Notes: generated by a model from the letters alone, not told the origin. A stretch of 13,231 nt of DNA from JAQUCI01 sp034932685 (GCA_034932685.1 JAYFOM010000032.1:1-13231), one strand, 5' to 3'. Shown: positions 1-7,270, counted from the first letter of the stretch. Numbers and translations are program-made.

Positions 1-1
1 T

Positions 2-1129
2 CCTCATTACTCAACCTTCTCCCAAAACTATTTGAGACGTTACGTTAACACTACTATTTTTGAAGAGATCTTCGCCACAATCCTCGAGTTAGCTGTGTCA
101 AAGAAACTAGTGTCAGGTAGAGATCTATTTACAGATTCAACCCATATCAAAGCTAATGCCAACAATAAGAACTATAAAAACCAAGTACAGGTAGTGGTTA
201 AACAAAGGAAGCTAGAATTAGAAAAGGAAATCAATTCAATACGTCAAGAGTTAGGTAAAGATGAACTAGTATTTGAAGATGAAGAAGAAACTCAAAACAT
301 AAAGGTTAGTACGATTGATGAGGACAGTGGTTATTATCATCGTGATGAAAAAGAAAAAGGCTTTATGTACTTAGATCATCGGACAGTAGATGGATTAAAC
401 AACTTCATCGTCGATGCTTATATAACACCTGGAAACGTACATGATTCAAGACCTTATCTTAGAAGACTGGATTACATCTTAAATAAATATCAATTCAAGA
501 CGAAGAATGTGGGACTAGATAGTGGCTATTATAGTTGGGAGATCATGGAAGAACTAGAGAAGAAAGAAGTATTCAGTGCCGTAGCTTATCGTCGATTCAA
601 TACTAATAGAGATGACAAGAAGAAGTTCAAATACGTTGAAGAGTTAGATTCTTATGTTTGTCCTATTGGTCATCTATTACCTTTAAGGAATATCGACAAG
701 TTGGGTTATAAACACTATTTCGATAGTAAACAATGTGCAGGATGTCCGATGCTTATGAGTTGTGCTGGAAAAGGTAAGCGCAAAGAGATTCGTAGACACG
801 TCAAACAAGAAGTATATGAACGAGCTAGAGAGAGAAGATTAAGTGAACATGGTAGGTCGCTCTATGCCAGACGCAAAACCACAGTCGAAAGAAGTTTCGC
901 AGATAGTAAGCAGAATCATGGCTATCGCTATGCGACTCATCGAGGTATTACCAAGGTCCAAGATCATGCTTGGTTATCTTGTGCTACTCAGAATATGAAA
1001 AAGATGGCTTTACTGCTTCATCAAAGCGATAAGATGTCCATCACTAATCTATATAAATCTATCAATTCCTTTTCTAAACGACTATATGGTCGCTTTTTTT
1101 ATCAAATTAAAAGTACACCCTTTTTTTAG
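2..1129 (+). CDS. IS1182-family DDE transposase, 5' truncated by window edge
   Basis: The frame is already open at base 2 and encodes a family-typical stretch, HYSTFSQNYLRRY, ahead of the first usable start (TTG at 32), so the true N-terminus lies outside the window. Numbering from that TTG, candidate catalytic residues are D35 (TDSTHIKANANN), D163 (GLDSGYYS) and E286 (TTVERSF), matching the DDE transposase domain that cuts and joins element ends. A cysteine cluster (C210, C235, C238, C244) fits the zinc-ribbon-like insert common in this family. The tail, with HGYRYATHRGI and the WLSCATQNMKKMALLL helix, is also typical. The final codons run through a T-rich hairpin region that looks like a terminator, so the last 20-30 residues may be a read-out rather than part of the fold. 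It appears intact within the window. The family call is firm; the exact subgroup is not. Confidence 0.85.
   Translation, partial: PHYSTFSQNYLRRYVNTTIFEEIFATILELAVSKKLVSGRDLFTDSTHIKANANNKNYKNQVQVVVKQRKLELEKEINSIRQELGKDELVFEDEEETQNIKVSTIDEDSGYYHRDEKEKGFMYLDHRTVDGLNNFIVDAYITPGNVHDSRPYLRRLDYILNKYQFKTKNVGLDSGYYSWEIMEELEKKEVFSAVAYRRFNTNRDDKKKFKYVEELDSYVCPIGHLLPLRNIDKLGYKHYFDSKQCAGCPMLMSCAGKGKRKEIRRHVKQEVYERARERRLSEHGRSLYARRKTTVERSFADSKQNHGYRYATHRGITKVQDHAWLSCATQNMKKMALLLHQSDKMSITNLYKSINSFSKRLYGRFFYQIKSTPFF
1079..1100 (+). terminator. Possible intrinsic terminator inside transposase 3' end
   Basis: A five-base-pair stem (CGACT 1079-1083 with GGTCG 1088-1092, one G-T pair, ATAT loop) is followed one base later by seven T residues at 1094-1100. 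It lies upstream of the stop codon at 1129, which is unusual. The stem is short, so the call is tentative. Confidence 0.35.
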
Positions 1130-1138
1130 AGTGTACTT
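1101..1138 (-). terminator. Inverted repeat, possible terminator for the ribokinase operon
   Basis: AAGTACAC (1111-1118) and GTGTACTT (1131-1138) form an eight-base-pair stem around a 12-nt T-rich loop. On the minus strand the stem is followed by TTTTAATTT, a weak U-tract, so it could stop transcription arriving from the ribokinase gene 22 bp away. On the plus strand there is no T-run after it. It may instead be internal to the end of the insertion sequence. Confidence 0.4.
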
Positions 1139-1150
1139 GTCATCAGTCTG

Positions 1151-1172
1151 AACTTATCATCACTGATAAGTT
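1151..1172. repeat. Inverted repeat over ribokinase stop codon
   Basis: AACTTATC (1151-1158) and GATAAGTT (1165-1172) are a perfect eight-base-pair inverted repeat with a six-base loop that contains most of the ribokinase stop. No T-run follows on either strand. It could be a former terminator stem whose U-tract was displaced by the adjacent IS, or simply an mRNA 3'-end hairpin. Confidence 0.45.
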
Positions 1173-2035
1173 TTATTTAGTTCTACTAATGTTGGCATCG
1201 CTGTTTGCGCACCCATTTTGGTAATGGCGATAGCAGCTGCTTTTTGGGCAAAATAAATTGCCTCAAGCATGCTCATATCATTGACAATACCTACCGCAAA
1301 TGCGCCATTGAAGGTATCACCAGCACCGGTTGTATCAACTGCTTTTACCTTTTGTGGCGCAACATGTTTGATCATATCGCCATCATGATAATAAACCCCA
1401 TCACTTCCCGCTGTCATGATCATCTTATTGGGATACTTAGCCAATACCTCAAACGGATCTTGATCAAACATTTGTTTGATCTCAATTTGATTTGGTGTGA
1501 TATATGTTAGTTTATCAATCAGATCAAGATTAAATGCTTGATATGGCGCCGGATTTAAGATTACCGGAATACGCTTATTAGCACAAAGTTCAATGATATA
1601 TTCAACACTTGCAATCGGGATTTCAAGCTGTAACATAACAATATCAGCTTTTTCAATAAGCTCTCTAGCATCATCAATAACTTTGTGATCAACTTTAGCA
1701 TTAGCACCCTTAACAACCACAATCTGATTATCATTGTTAGCTACAATGATTAAAGCAACTCCTGTTGGTTCATTACTTATTTTTATATAAGATGTATCAA
1801 TGTTATATTTATCTAAATTATCAAGGGCCATCTTACCATTTGCATCATCTCCTACTGCTGCTACCATACTAACATGTTGATCTAACTTAGCAGCACAGAC
1901 AGCTTGATTTGCGCCCTTACCACCACAGAAGATGTTAAAATCACTGGCGAACATTGATTCACCAACAGTTGGAAAATGATCACAATTTGTGACTAAATCA
2001 ATATTAATACTTCCTATGACGACGATGTTTTTCAT
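1160..2035 (-). CDS. rbsK: Ribokinase, PfkB family
   Basis: ATP-dependent sugar kinase of the cytoplasm, expected to phosphorylate D-ribose to ribose 5-phosphate. The N-terminal substrate signature GGKGANQA is at residues 38-45. NPAP (161-164) and TPNQIE (180-185) match the central lobe. DTTGAGDTFNGAF (234-246) carries the anion hole and catalytic base D240. The C-terminal GAQTAMPT is the usual ribokinase ending. At 291 residues it is only slightly shorter than typical ribokinases (about 300-310). Its ATG overlaps the stop of the upstream aminotransferase by 4 bp (ATGA), and the upstream SD (GAAGAG) is weak, so translational coupling is likely. No rbs ABC transporter, ribose pyranase or LacI-type regulator lies beside it, so the substrate could be another pentose or a nucleoside-derived sugar. 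Family assignment is firm; strict ribose specificity is inferred. Confidence 0.88.
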   Translation of the reverse strand: MKNIVVIGSINIDLVTNCDHFPTVGESMFASDFNIFCGGKGANQAVCAAKLDQHVSMVAAVGDDANGKMALDNLDKYNIDTSYIKISNEPTGVALIIVANNDNQIVVVKGANAKVDHKVIDDARELIEKADIVMLQLEIPIASVEYIIELCANKRIPVILNPAPYQAFNLDLIDKLTYITPNQIEIKQMFDQDPFEVLAKYPNKMIMTAGSDGVYYHDGDMIKHVAPQKVKAVDTTGAGDTFNGAFAVGIVNDMSMLEAIYFAQKAAAIAITKMGAQTAMPTLVELNKTYQ

Positions 2036-3219
2036 AAGCTCTTCATTTCCGTTATAGCAGCTTTAAAACGAATCATCGCTGCTTCAATAACGCTAAGAGG
2101 ACAAGCGATATTAATCCGTTCAAACCCTTTACCAAACTCACCAAAGATAAATCCTTCATCAAGATAAAGATCATGCTTAAGCATAATTTCCTCTTGAACT
2201 AAATGATCAACCTTTAAAGCACGACAATCAATCCAAACTAAATATGTGCCTTCAAGCGGATATACCTTTAATTCTGGTAAGTTATTCGCTACGAATTCTT
2301 TAATATACAAGTAGTTATCATATATGACCTGATTACATTGATCAAGCCAAGCTTCCGCCTTATCATAAGCTAAGCGACAAGCTGGATAAGCCAATATATT
2401 AAGACCACCCAAATTAGATAGATAAAGTTCTGTTTTGACTTTATTGCGTAACTCTTTATCCTTAATGATAATATTTGAAACCTGTAAGCCAGCTAAACTA
2501 AACGACTTACTACAAGAAGTACAGGTAATGACTTTATCAAGATAATGACTATTTAACTTAGCTAATACATGATGTTTAAAACCTGGCATGATCAAATCAT
2601 GATGTATTTCATCAACGATCAATAACACATCATTAGCCAAGCAGATATCAGCTACTTTTCTTAATTCATCTTCTTGCCATACTCTACCAATCGGATTGTG
2701 AGGACTACATAAGATCAAAGCTGTATTATTAGGATCAGCAGCTTTGTTTTGTAAATCATCAAAATCAATGCGGTAATAACCATTATCATCAATTAGATTA
2801 TTTTCAACAATGCAAAGCTCGTTTTTCGTTACTAAACTATAAAATGGGTAATAAACTGGTGTCATCAAGATAACACCTTCCCCTTTTTTAACACAAGCCT
2901 TCAAAATAAAGTTGATAGCGACAACAATGCCGGGCGTTGTTAATATCCAATCTTTTTCAATCAAAAAATCATGACGACGTTTCATCCAACTAATTATCGC
3001 ATTATAATAATCATCAGTTGGTCCACCATAACCAAGTAAATAAGAATCCAAAACTGCTTTCAACCCTTCAACAATCTCCGGAGCGTTTTTAAATTCCATG
3101 TCCGCAACCGATAATGGAATAGCATCAATTGCAGCGTTAGGATTATCCCTTAACATCTTCATCCACTTCGAAGCGCCATGATAACGACGATCTGTGATTG
3201 TTGTAAAATCATATTTCAT
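2032..3219 (-). CDS. MalY/PatB-type PLP-dependent aminotransferase (C-S lyase family)
   Basis: Fold-type I PLP enzyme of the MalY/PatB group, which commonly acts as a cystathionine or cysteine-S-conjugate beta-lyase; aminotransferase activity is possible. The N-terminus YDFTTITDRR..ASKWMKM and PLSVADMEF are the MalY/PatB hallmark. TPGIVVAI, SPHNPIGRVW and VDEIHHDL are cofactor-binding segments. The Schiff-base lysine is K238 in CTSCSKSFSLAGL. The C-terminal EFGKGFERINIACP carries the carboxylate-binding arginine. I start it at ATG 3219 (395 residues) because a good SD, GAGGTG, lies six bases upstream. The upstream in-frame ATG at 3237 would place that SD inside the gene and sits at the predicted transcription start. 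It is followed by ribokinase with a 4-bp overlap. That pairing is unusual and gives no clear pathway; substrate unknown. Confidence 0.85.
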   Translation of the reverse strand: MKYDFTTITDRRYHGASKWMKMLRDNPNAAIDAIPLSVADMEFKNAPEIVEGLKAVLDSYLLGYGGPTDDYYNAIISWMKRRHDFLIEKDWILTTPGIVVAINFILKACVKKGEGVILMTPVYYPFYSLVTKNELCIVENNLIDDNGYYRIDFDDLQNKAADPNNTALILCSPHNPIGRVWQEDELRKVADICLANDVLLIVDEIHHDLIMPGFKHHVLAKLNSHYLDKVITCTSCSKSFSLAGLQVSNIIIKDKELRNKVKTELYLSNLGGLNILAYPACRLAYDKAEAWLDQCNQVIYDNYLYIKEFVANNLPELKVYPLEGTYLVWIDCRALKVDHLVQEEIMLKHDLYLDEGFIFGEFGKGFERINIACPLSVIEAAMIRFKAAITEMKSL

Positions 3220-3225
3220 TTTCTT

Positions 3226-3231
3226 CACCTC
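3226..3231 (-). promoter_or_regulatory. Ribosome binding site that decides the aminotransferase start
   Basis: GAGGTG on the minus strand, six bases before ATG 3219, is the only good Shine-Dalgarno in the region. The ATG at 3237 has nothing comparable upstream. Confidence 0.7.
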
Positions 3232-3241
3232 TATCATTGGT

Positions 3242-3269
3242 ATTATAACTTAAATAAATATTATTTAAA
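3242..3269 (-). promoter_or_regulatory. Candidate promoter of aminotransferase-ribokinase operon
   Basis: On the minus strand, TTTAAA (3269-3264) and a perfect TATAAT (3247-3242) are separated by 16 bp. Transcription would begin near 3235, leaving a leader of about 16 nt that contains only the SD. The surrounding DNA is very AT-rich, so chance matches are possible. Confidence 0.5.
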
Positions 3270-3287
3270 CCCTTATCAAGCTAATAG

Positions 3288-3968
3288 TTAAAATCGCTTT
3301 AACAACTCTTTGTACTTTTTAAATTCAGGCATATGATAAGCTAACAACTCATAAAAACGAGTTGAATGATTATTAACAACGAAATGAAGATACTCATGTA
3401 ATAAGACGTATTCAAGACAAACAAGCGGATAATAGACAAGATCAGTATTAAGCGTGATCTTGTTTTTTTGATAATGACAACTACCCCAGCGACTATTCAT
3501 CTTACGATAGAAAATCTCAGGATGTAAATGATGATAATCATCCATGATCTGATCATAGCGATATCGACTACTATCAACTTGTTGTCGTAATAATTTCAAT
3601 AGATGATCATTGATCAAACGTCTTATTCCACTTACATCATTTACATCAGGATAATATATCGTCATTTCATTTTTAAGTTCAATGCGCTTTGAACCTGTCT
3701 TAATGATCAATGGATATGCTTTACCAAAAATGAAAATGGCATTTTGATATGTTGTTACATCTTTTTTTTGTTCTAATTGAGATAATGCTTTAATTATCCA
3801 ATCCCATTTCTTTATGATAAAAGCTTCAATGTTAGTAATAGGTGTTTTCGCATTAGTACTAATATGAATAGTTTTATCTTTTTTAATATGAAGATTGATG
3901 TTTTTTACTTTACGATACTCAAGGTTATACTTGAGGGTTCTATTATTATGAGTTATCGATTTTTCCAC
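3288..3968 (-). CDS. YgjP-like (DUF45) zinc metallohydrolase, putative
   Basis: Cytoplasmic protein of the YgjP/DUF45 family, a gluzincin-type fold related to SprT and M48 peptidases; the biological substrate is not known. The N-terminal half (residues 1-110) is the beta-rich lead-in typical of the family (VKNINLHIKKDKTIHIST). The signature WGSC is at 161-164, followed by ITLNTDLVYYPL. The metal site is HEYLH at 191-195 with H201 in NNHSTRFY as likely third ligand. Length 226 is normal. The start is GTG at 3968, overlapping the end of the upstream HAD gene by 16 bp, with only a weak SD (GAAAG); the N-terminus it gives matches relatives. Translation probably depends on coupling to the HAD gene. 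Confidence 0.82.
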   Translation of the reverse strand: MEKSITHNNRTLKYNLEYRKVKNINLHIKKDKTIHISTNAKTPITNIEAFIIKKWDWIIKALSQLEQKKDVTTYQNAIFIFGKAYPLIIKTGSKRIELKNEMTIYYPDVNDVSGIRRLINDHLLKLLRQQVDSSRYRYDQIMDDYHHLHPEIFYRKMNSRWGSCHYQKNKITLNTDLVYYPLVCLEYVLLHEYLHFVVNNHSTRFYELLAYHMPEFKKYKELLKRF

Positions 3969-4747
3969 AAGTGGTAATTACTTTCATCATTATCAATATA
4001 TGTGATCAAAGAAACAAAATCATCGAAGATCTGCTTTGCGATATCTTTTATCTCATCTTCTGCAGTACTTACCGCAAAACCATTAAACTCACTGATCATA
4101 TCAAGATCATTCATCGAATCGCCAATCGTATAAACATGATCAGCTTGATAATAATCAGCTAAAAAACGAACCGCTCTTGCTTTACTAACATCAAAAGCAC
4201 TAATATCAACGATGTTTGTACCATTTTTAAAGACCGAAATATCATCATAATCATTTAAGAAATGTTGATATAGTTCGTTAACCTTTTTTACATTATCATC
4301 AAGAATAAAAAAAGACGCGATACGTTCTGTCTTTAGTATTTTCTTGCGTTTACTGGCTTTTAATCCTAAAACAAAAGCTCTTATAAAGTTAAATGGTTTT
4401 TTCTTGAAAGCTAATCGCGTATAGCGAATACCATCACAAAAACCACAGATATCAGCTTTTTGACTCTTTAGATCATCAATGATTTTTAAAGCTGTTTGAT
4501 AATCAAATAAGCGATGATAAAGAATTTCATTATGAGCATTCAAGATGATACCACCATTGATACCAACAATAAAATCATAGTCAACCTTATAATACTTCAA
4601 AGAAGTCTTGATCATATTGATCGATCTAGCTGTGACAATACCAAACTTATTACCTTCACGGCGAAAACGAGCAATCGCTTCAAGATCTTGCTTACTAACT
4701 TTTTTACGCTTAAGCGTGTTGTCGTAATCCGTTGCTAATATTTTCAT
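3953..4747 (-). CDS. HAD-superfamily phosphatase, Cof subfamily
   Basis: Haloacid-dehalogenase-type phosphatase, expected to use an aspartyl-phosphate intermediate and Mg2+ on small phosphorylated metabolites such as sugar phosphates or cofactors. Motif I is DYDNT (residues 7-11, nucleophile D7, acid D9), with Asn in the position usually held by Gly. Motif II is GIVTARS (T39). The DISAFDVSKA segment (181-190) gives the motif III lysine K189. Motif IV is GDSMND (209-214). The type IIB cap fills roughly residues 80-180, as in Cof/YidA relatives. The start lies immediately after a perfect TATAAT with no SD, so the mRNA may be leaderless. It shares a 70-bp divergent promoter region with yjjI and overlaps the YgjP-like gene downstream. 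Substrate not predictable. Confidence 0.85.
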   Translation of the reverse strand: MKILATDYDNTLKRKKVSKQDLEAIARFRREGNKFGIVTARSINMIKTSLKYYKVDYDFIVGINGGIILNAHNEILYHRLFDYQTALKIIDDLKSQKADICGFCDGIRYTRLAFKKKPFNFIRAFVLGLKASKRKKILKTERIASFFILDDNVKKVNELYQHFLNDYDDISVFKNGTNIVDISAFDVSKARAVRFLADYYQADHVYTIGDSMNDLDMISEFNGFAVSTAEDEIKDIAKQIFDDFVSLITYIDNDESNYHLWKNR

Positions 4748-4753
4748 GCGGTA

Positions 4754-4759
4754 ATTATA
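4754..4759 (-). promoter_or_regulatory. -10 box of HAD gene, predicted leaderless start
   Basis: TATAAT on the minus strand (4759-4754) ends six bases before the ATG at 4747, so the expected transcription start coincides with the first base of the start codon. No clear -35 is found at 16-18 bp and no SD is present between box and ATG. Confidence 0.5.
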
Positions 4760-4760
4760 A

Positions 4761-4785
4761 CATCTTTTTACTGAAAGAAAAGATG
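4761..4785. repeat. Inverted repeat between divergent promoters, possible operator
   Basis: CATCTTTT (4761-4768) and AAAAGATG (4778-4785) are perfect eight-base inverted repeats with nine bases between them. The repeat sits directly upstream of the HAD -10 and covers the candidate -35 of yjjI, so one dimeric regulator could govern both genes. It could also be a chance AT-rich palindrome. Confidence 0.4.
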
Positions 4786-4799
4786 AAATAAGCTATACT
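4771..4799 (+). promoter_or_regulatory. Candidate promoter of yjjI-yjjW
   Basis: CTGAAA (4771-4776) and TATACT (4794-4799) are separated by exactly 17 bp. Transcription would start near 4806, at the first base of the SD, leaving a 12-nt leader. No FNR- or Rex-like full palindrome was recognised, although the enzyme is oxygen-sensitive by family. Confidence 0.5.
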
Positions 4800-4805
4800 G
4801 TACAC

Positions 4806-4811
4806 GAGGTG
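4806..4811 (+). promoter_or_regulatory. Ribosome binding site that decides the yjjI start
   Basis: GAGGTG lies six bases before ATG 4818. The alternative GTG at 4809 is part of this SD itself, so it is unlikely to be used. Confidence 0.75.
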
Positions 4812-4817
4812 AAATTT

Positions 4818-6347
4818 ATGACAAATATAAACTATGATGAAATAGTAAAAGCAGTTGAAGCAATTGTTAATGATAATACGAAAACCCATGACCAAATGGG
4901 AATGGCTTTAGCCAAGTTTGCCGAAGACCTTTTACCTTATCCTAAATCAACCCCAGAAGAATTCTATCGTCTTTTAGCTAATAAGGAAATATGTGACTTA
5001 AATGAGGGTCATGGTCCTTACAGTGCTCGTTATATATTGCCTGACTACGAAAAATTTCTAAAACAAGGCAGTAGTTTTTTACGCCTTGAGCCACCAACTA
5101 ATCTTTTAGAAGCTATTAACTCACTTATTATCATGTATCGTAATATTCATGCATTAGATAGATATCCTGTTTTTATTGGACGTCTTGATATCTTGCTTGA
5201 GTCATTTGTGATCACAGAAGATAGAGCTTATGCCAAAGAGTTATTAAAGTGGTTTTTAATCCAAATTGATCGCTCAATTGGCTATAGTTTCTGTCAAGCT
5301 AATATCGGACCAACACCATCTGTAACAGCTGATATTATTTTAGAATTATTACCAGAACTACAAATTAGTGTTCCCAATATGACTCTTCGTTATGATCCAG
5401 AATTAACACCTGATGATTTTGCTCAAAAAGCTCTTGTTACCGCGCTAAAATCAGCTAATCCGGCTTTTGCACTTGATAGTTTCTATAAAGAGCGAATTGG
5501 TGATAATTATGGTATAGCTAGTTGTTATAATGGTCTATTGATTGGTGGTGGTGCTTACACCTTGACCAGAATTAGATTAAACAAAGTCGCTGAACACTCA
5601 AAGGGTTTAAATGACTTCTTTGAAAACACTTTGATCAACGCTTGTAAAACCCAAGCCCAATTTATGGATGCTAAGATCGCTTCAATTGTGGAAAATCGTG
5701 CTTTCTTTAAATCTGATTGGTTAGTCAAAGAAGGCTTGATCAGTCGTGATAAGTTTGTTGGTCTATTTGGTATTGTCGGATTAAATGAATGTGTTGATAT
5801 TTTAATGACCAAAGAAAATAAACCAGAACGCTATGGTACTGATCATAGTGCAAATGAGTTAGGTGTTAAGATCATGGAATTTATTGAAACATTTGTTAAA
5901 AAGCACCATAACAAATACTGTGAAGCTTTCAATAATAACTTCCTTTTACACGCTCAAGTTGGCGCCGCTGATGATGATGATACTAGTCCTGGTGCTCGTA
6001 TCGCTATTGGTAAAGAACTACCCTTATATGATCACATAAGACAAGCCGGTCTTTTCCATCATTTCTTTCCATCTGGGGTTGGGGATATCTTCCCATTTGA
6101 TCATACCGCACTAAGAAACCCTAGTGCTTTACTTGATATCTTTAAAGGTGCTTTTAAATCAGGTGTTAAATACTTATCAACTTATGAAGGTAGTGGTGAT
6201 TTGATCAGAGTAACCGGTTATCTTGTTAAGCGCTCTGATATTGAAAAAGTTAAAAACGGTGAAGCCGTTATAAATGGTAGTGTTAGTTTAGCACTTGACC
6301 CCATTGAAAATCGTAAGATCAATCAACGGAAAGTAAGAAACTTGTGA
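4818..6347 (+). CDS. yjjI: YjjI-family glycyl radical enzyme
   Basis: Member of the YjjI (DUF3029) glycyl radical enzymes, oxygen-sensitive cytoplasmic enzymes that start chemistry from a backbone glycine radical and an active-site thiyl radical; the reaction of YjjI is not established. With ATG 4818 the product is 509 residues, close to E. coli YjjI. The radical loop is RVTGY near the C-terminus, with G467 the likely radical site; many relatives have RVSGY or RVCGY. Cysteine candidates for the thiyl radical are C236 in ASCYNGLLIGGG and C325 in GIVGLNEC; the GLNE segment recalls anaerobic ribonucleotide reductase. Its stop overlaps the activase start by 4 bp (GTGA), so the two are translated as a unit. 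The ten-stranded barrel expected for the family is plausible but cannot be shown by eye. Confidence 0.88.
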   Translation: MTNINYDEIVKAVEAIVNDNTKTHDQMGMALAKFAEDLLPYPKSTPEEFYRLLANKEICDLNEGHGPYSARYILPDYEKFLKQGSSFLRLEPPTNLLEAINSLIIMYRNIHALDRYPVFIGRLDILLESFVITEDRAYAKELLKWFLIQIDRSIGYSFCQANIGPTPSVTADIILELLPELQISVPNMTLRYDPELTPDDFAQKALVTALKSANPAFALDSFYKERIGDNYGIASCYNGLLIGGGAYTLTRIRLNKVAEHSKGLNDFFENTLINACKTQAQFMDAKIASIVENRAFFKSDWLVKEGLISRDKFVGLFGIVGLNECVDILMTKENKPERYGTDHSANELGVKIMEFIETFVKKHHNKYCEAFNNNFLLHAQVGAADDDDTSPGARIAIGKELPLYDHIRQAGLFHHFFPSGVGDIFPFDHTALRNPSALLDIFKGAFKSGVKYLSTYEGSGDLIRVTGYLVKRSDIEKVKNGEAVINGSVSLALDPIENRKINQRKVRNL

Positions 6348-7186
6348 TCAAAGCTGTTGTCAATAAGATCATTGATCATAGTGTTGTTGATGGTGTTGGC
6401 AATCGCAGTGTAATCTTTTTTCAAGGTTGTAACTTAAACTGCCATTATTGTCATAATCCAGAAACGATCAATCACTGTTATCATTGTGGCGTATGCGTAA
6501 CTCATTGTCCACAAAAGGCATTGAGCTTTCAAGATGATAAGGTTGTTTATGATCGTTTAAAATGCGTTGATTGTGATACCTGTATTAAGGTTTGCCCTTA
6601 TGATAGTTCACCTAAAACAGCACTTTTATCGGTAGATGATGTCCTTACTAAAATCAAGCAAAATATCCCTTTCATTCGAGGTATTACTTTGTCAGGTGGC
6701 GAATGCACTTTGAACGCTACATTTATCAAAGCACTATTTAAAGAAGCTAAAGCATTAAATCTTTCAACACTGCTTGATTCAAATGGTACCTATGATTTCA
6801 CACTTGATCCTGAAATACTAGATCATTGTGATGGTGTCATCATTGATATAAAAGCAATAAATGCGCATATACATCAAAGCATTACCAAAGCTGATAACCA
6901 GCTGATCATCAAAAATGCTCAATATTTAGCACAAATTGGAAAATTAACGGAAATCAGAACAGTGGTTATCGCTAATATTCTTGATAATCATCATACTGTT
7001 GATCAAATCACTAAACTATTAGCTCCTTATCTAACGATAAGTCCAATTTCCTATAAATTAATCAAATATCGCCATTTTGGTGTTAGAAAAAAGTATCTTT
7101 ATCTACAAGAACCAAGTGATGACTTAATGAATGAATTACAAGTGATAGCTTATAATAATGGTTTTAATGATATCATCTTGATTTAA
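6344..7186 (+). CDS. yjjW: YjjW-family glycyl radical enzyme activase (radical SAM)
   Basis: Radical S-adenosylmethionine enzyme expected to abstract hydrogen from the glycine of YjjI, using a reduced [4Fe-4S] cluster to cleave SAM. The radical-SAM motif CNLNCHYC (C29, C33, C36) binds the catalytic cluster. It is followed by two ferredoxin-type motifs: C45-C48-C51-C55-P and C74-C77-C80-C84-P, which would hold two auxiliary [4Fe-4S] clusters. SGGEC at 117-121 is the SAM-binding segment. Length 280 fits the family. The start is GTG 6344, overlapping the yjjI stop by 4 bp, with a weak SD (GGAAAG); the resulting N-terminus (VVNKIIDHSVVDGVGNRSVIFFQGC) is family-like. An intrinsic terminator follows two bases after the stop, so yjjI-yjjW is a self-contained two-gene operon. 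Confidence 0.9.
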   Translation: MIKAVVNKIIDHSVVDGVGNRSVIFFQGCNLNCHYCHNPETINHCYHCGVCVTHCPQKALSFQDDKVVYDRLKCVDCDTCIKVCPYDSSPKTALLSVDDVLTKIKQNIPFIRGITLSGGECTLNATFIKALFKEAKALNLSTLLDSNGTYDFTLDPEILDHCDGVIIDIKAINAHIHQSITKADNQLIIKNAQYLAQIGKLTEIRTVVIANILDNHHTVDQITKLLAPYLTISPISYKLIKYRHFGVRKKYLYLQEPSDDLMNELQVIAYNNGFNDIILI

Positions 7187-7187
7187 T

Positions 7188-7208
7188 ACCTGTTTAACGG
7201 GTTTTTTT
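7188..7208 (+). terminator. Intrinsic terminator after yjjW
   Basis: ACCTG (7188-7192) pairs with CGGGT (7198-7202) around a TTTAA loop and runs into seven T residues (7202-7208). The stem is short, but position and U-tract fit transcription ending just after yjjW. Confidence 0.65.
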
Positions 7209-7233
7209 AGCATTTTTTTTACTTTTTAATGCT
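7209..7233. repeat. Short inverted repeat upstream of MFS promoter
   Basis: AGCATT (7209-7214) and AATGCT (7228-7233) face each other across 13 AT bases and overlap the expected -35 region of the MFS gene. It could be an operator; six-base arms in AT-rich DNA make this weak. Confidence 0.3.
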
Positions 7234-7245
7234 TATTACCTAATG

Positions 7246-7251
7246 TATAAT
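7246..7251 (+). promoter_or_regulatory. -10 box for MFS-GDPD-mutase operon
   Basis: A perfect TATAAT lies 20 bp before the MFS ATG. The predicted transcription start near 7258 falls within the strong SD AAAGGAGGT (7256-7264). The -35 at 17 bp (TTTTTA) is poor. Confidence 0.5.
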
Positions 7252-7270
7252 TAATAAAGGAGGTTCATCT

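Larger units (their letters stand above)
1..1140 (+). mobile_element. IS1182-type insertion sequence, left part outside window
   Basis: The transposase reading frame is open at the first base of the window, so the element begins upstream and its left inverted repeat is not visible. The right boundary is not defined: it must lie after the transposase stop at 1129 and before the coding end of the neighbouring ribokinase at 1160. With only one end present, terminal repeats and a target duplication cannot be compared, so the right coordinate is approximate. Confidence 0.6.

Noticed and set aside
1205..1510. Open frame of 101 codons on the plus strand inside ribokinase
   Set aside because: It is antisense to a well-conserved kinase, has no SD and shows no recognisable domain.
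5555..5812. Open frame of 85 codons on the minus strand inside yjjI
   Set aside because: Antisense to conserved glycyl radical enzyme sequence, with no SD and no family features.
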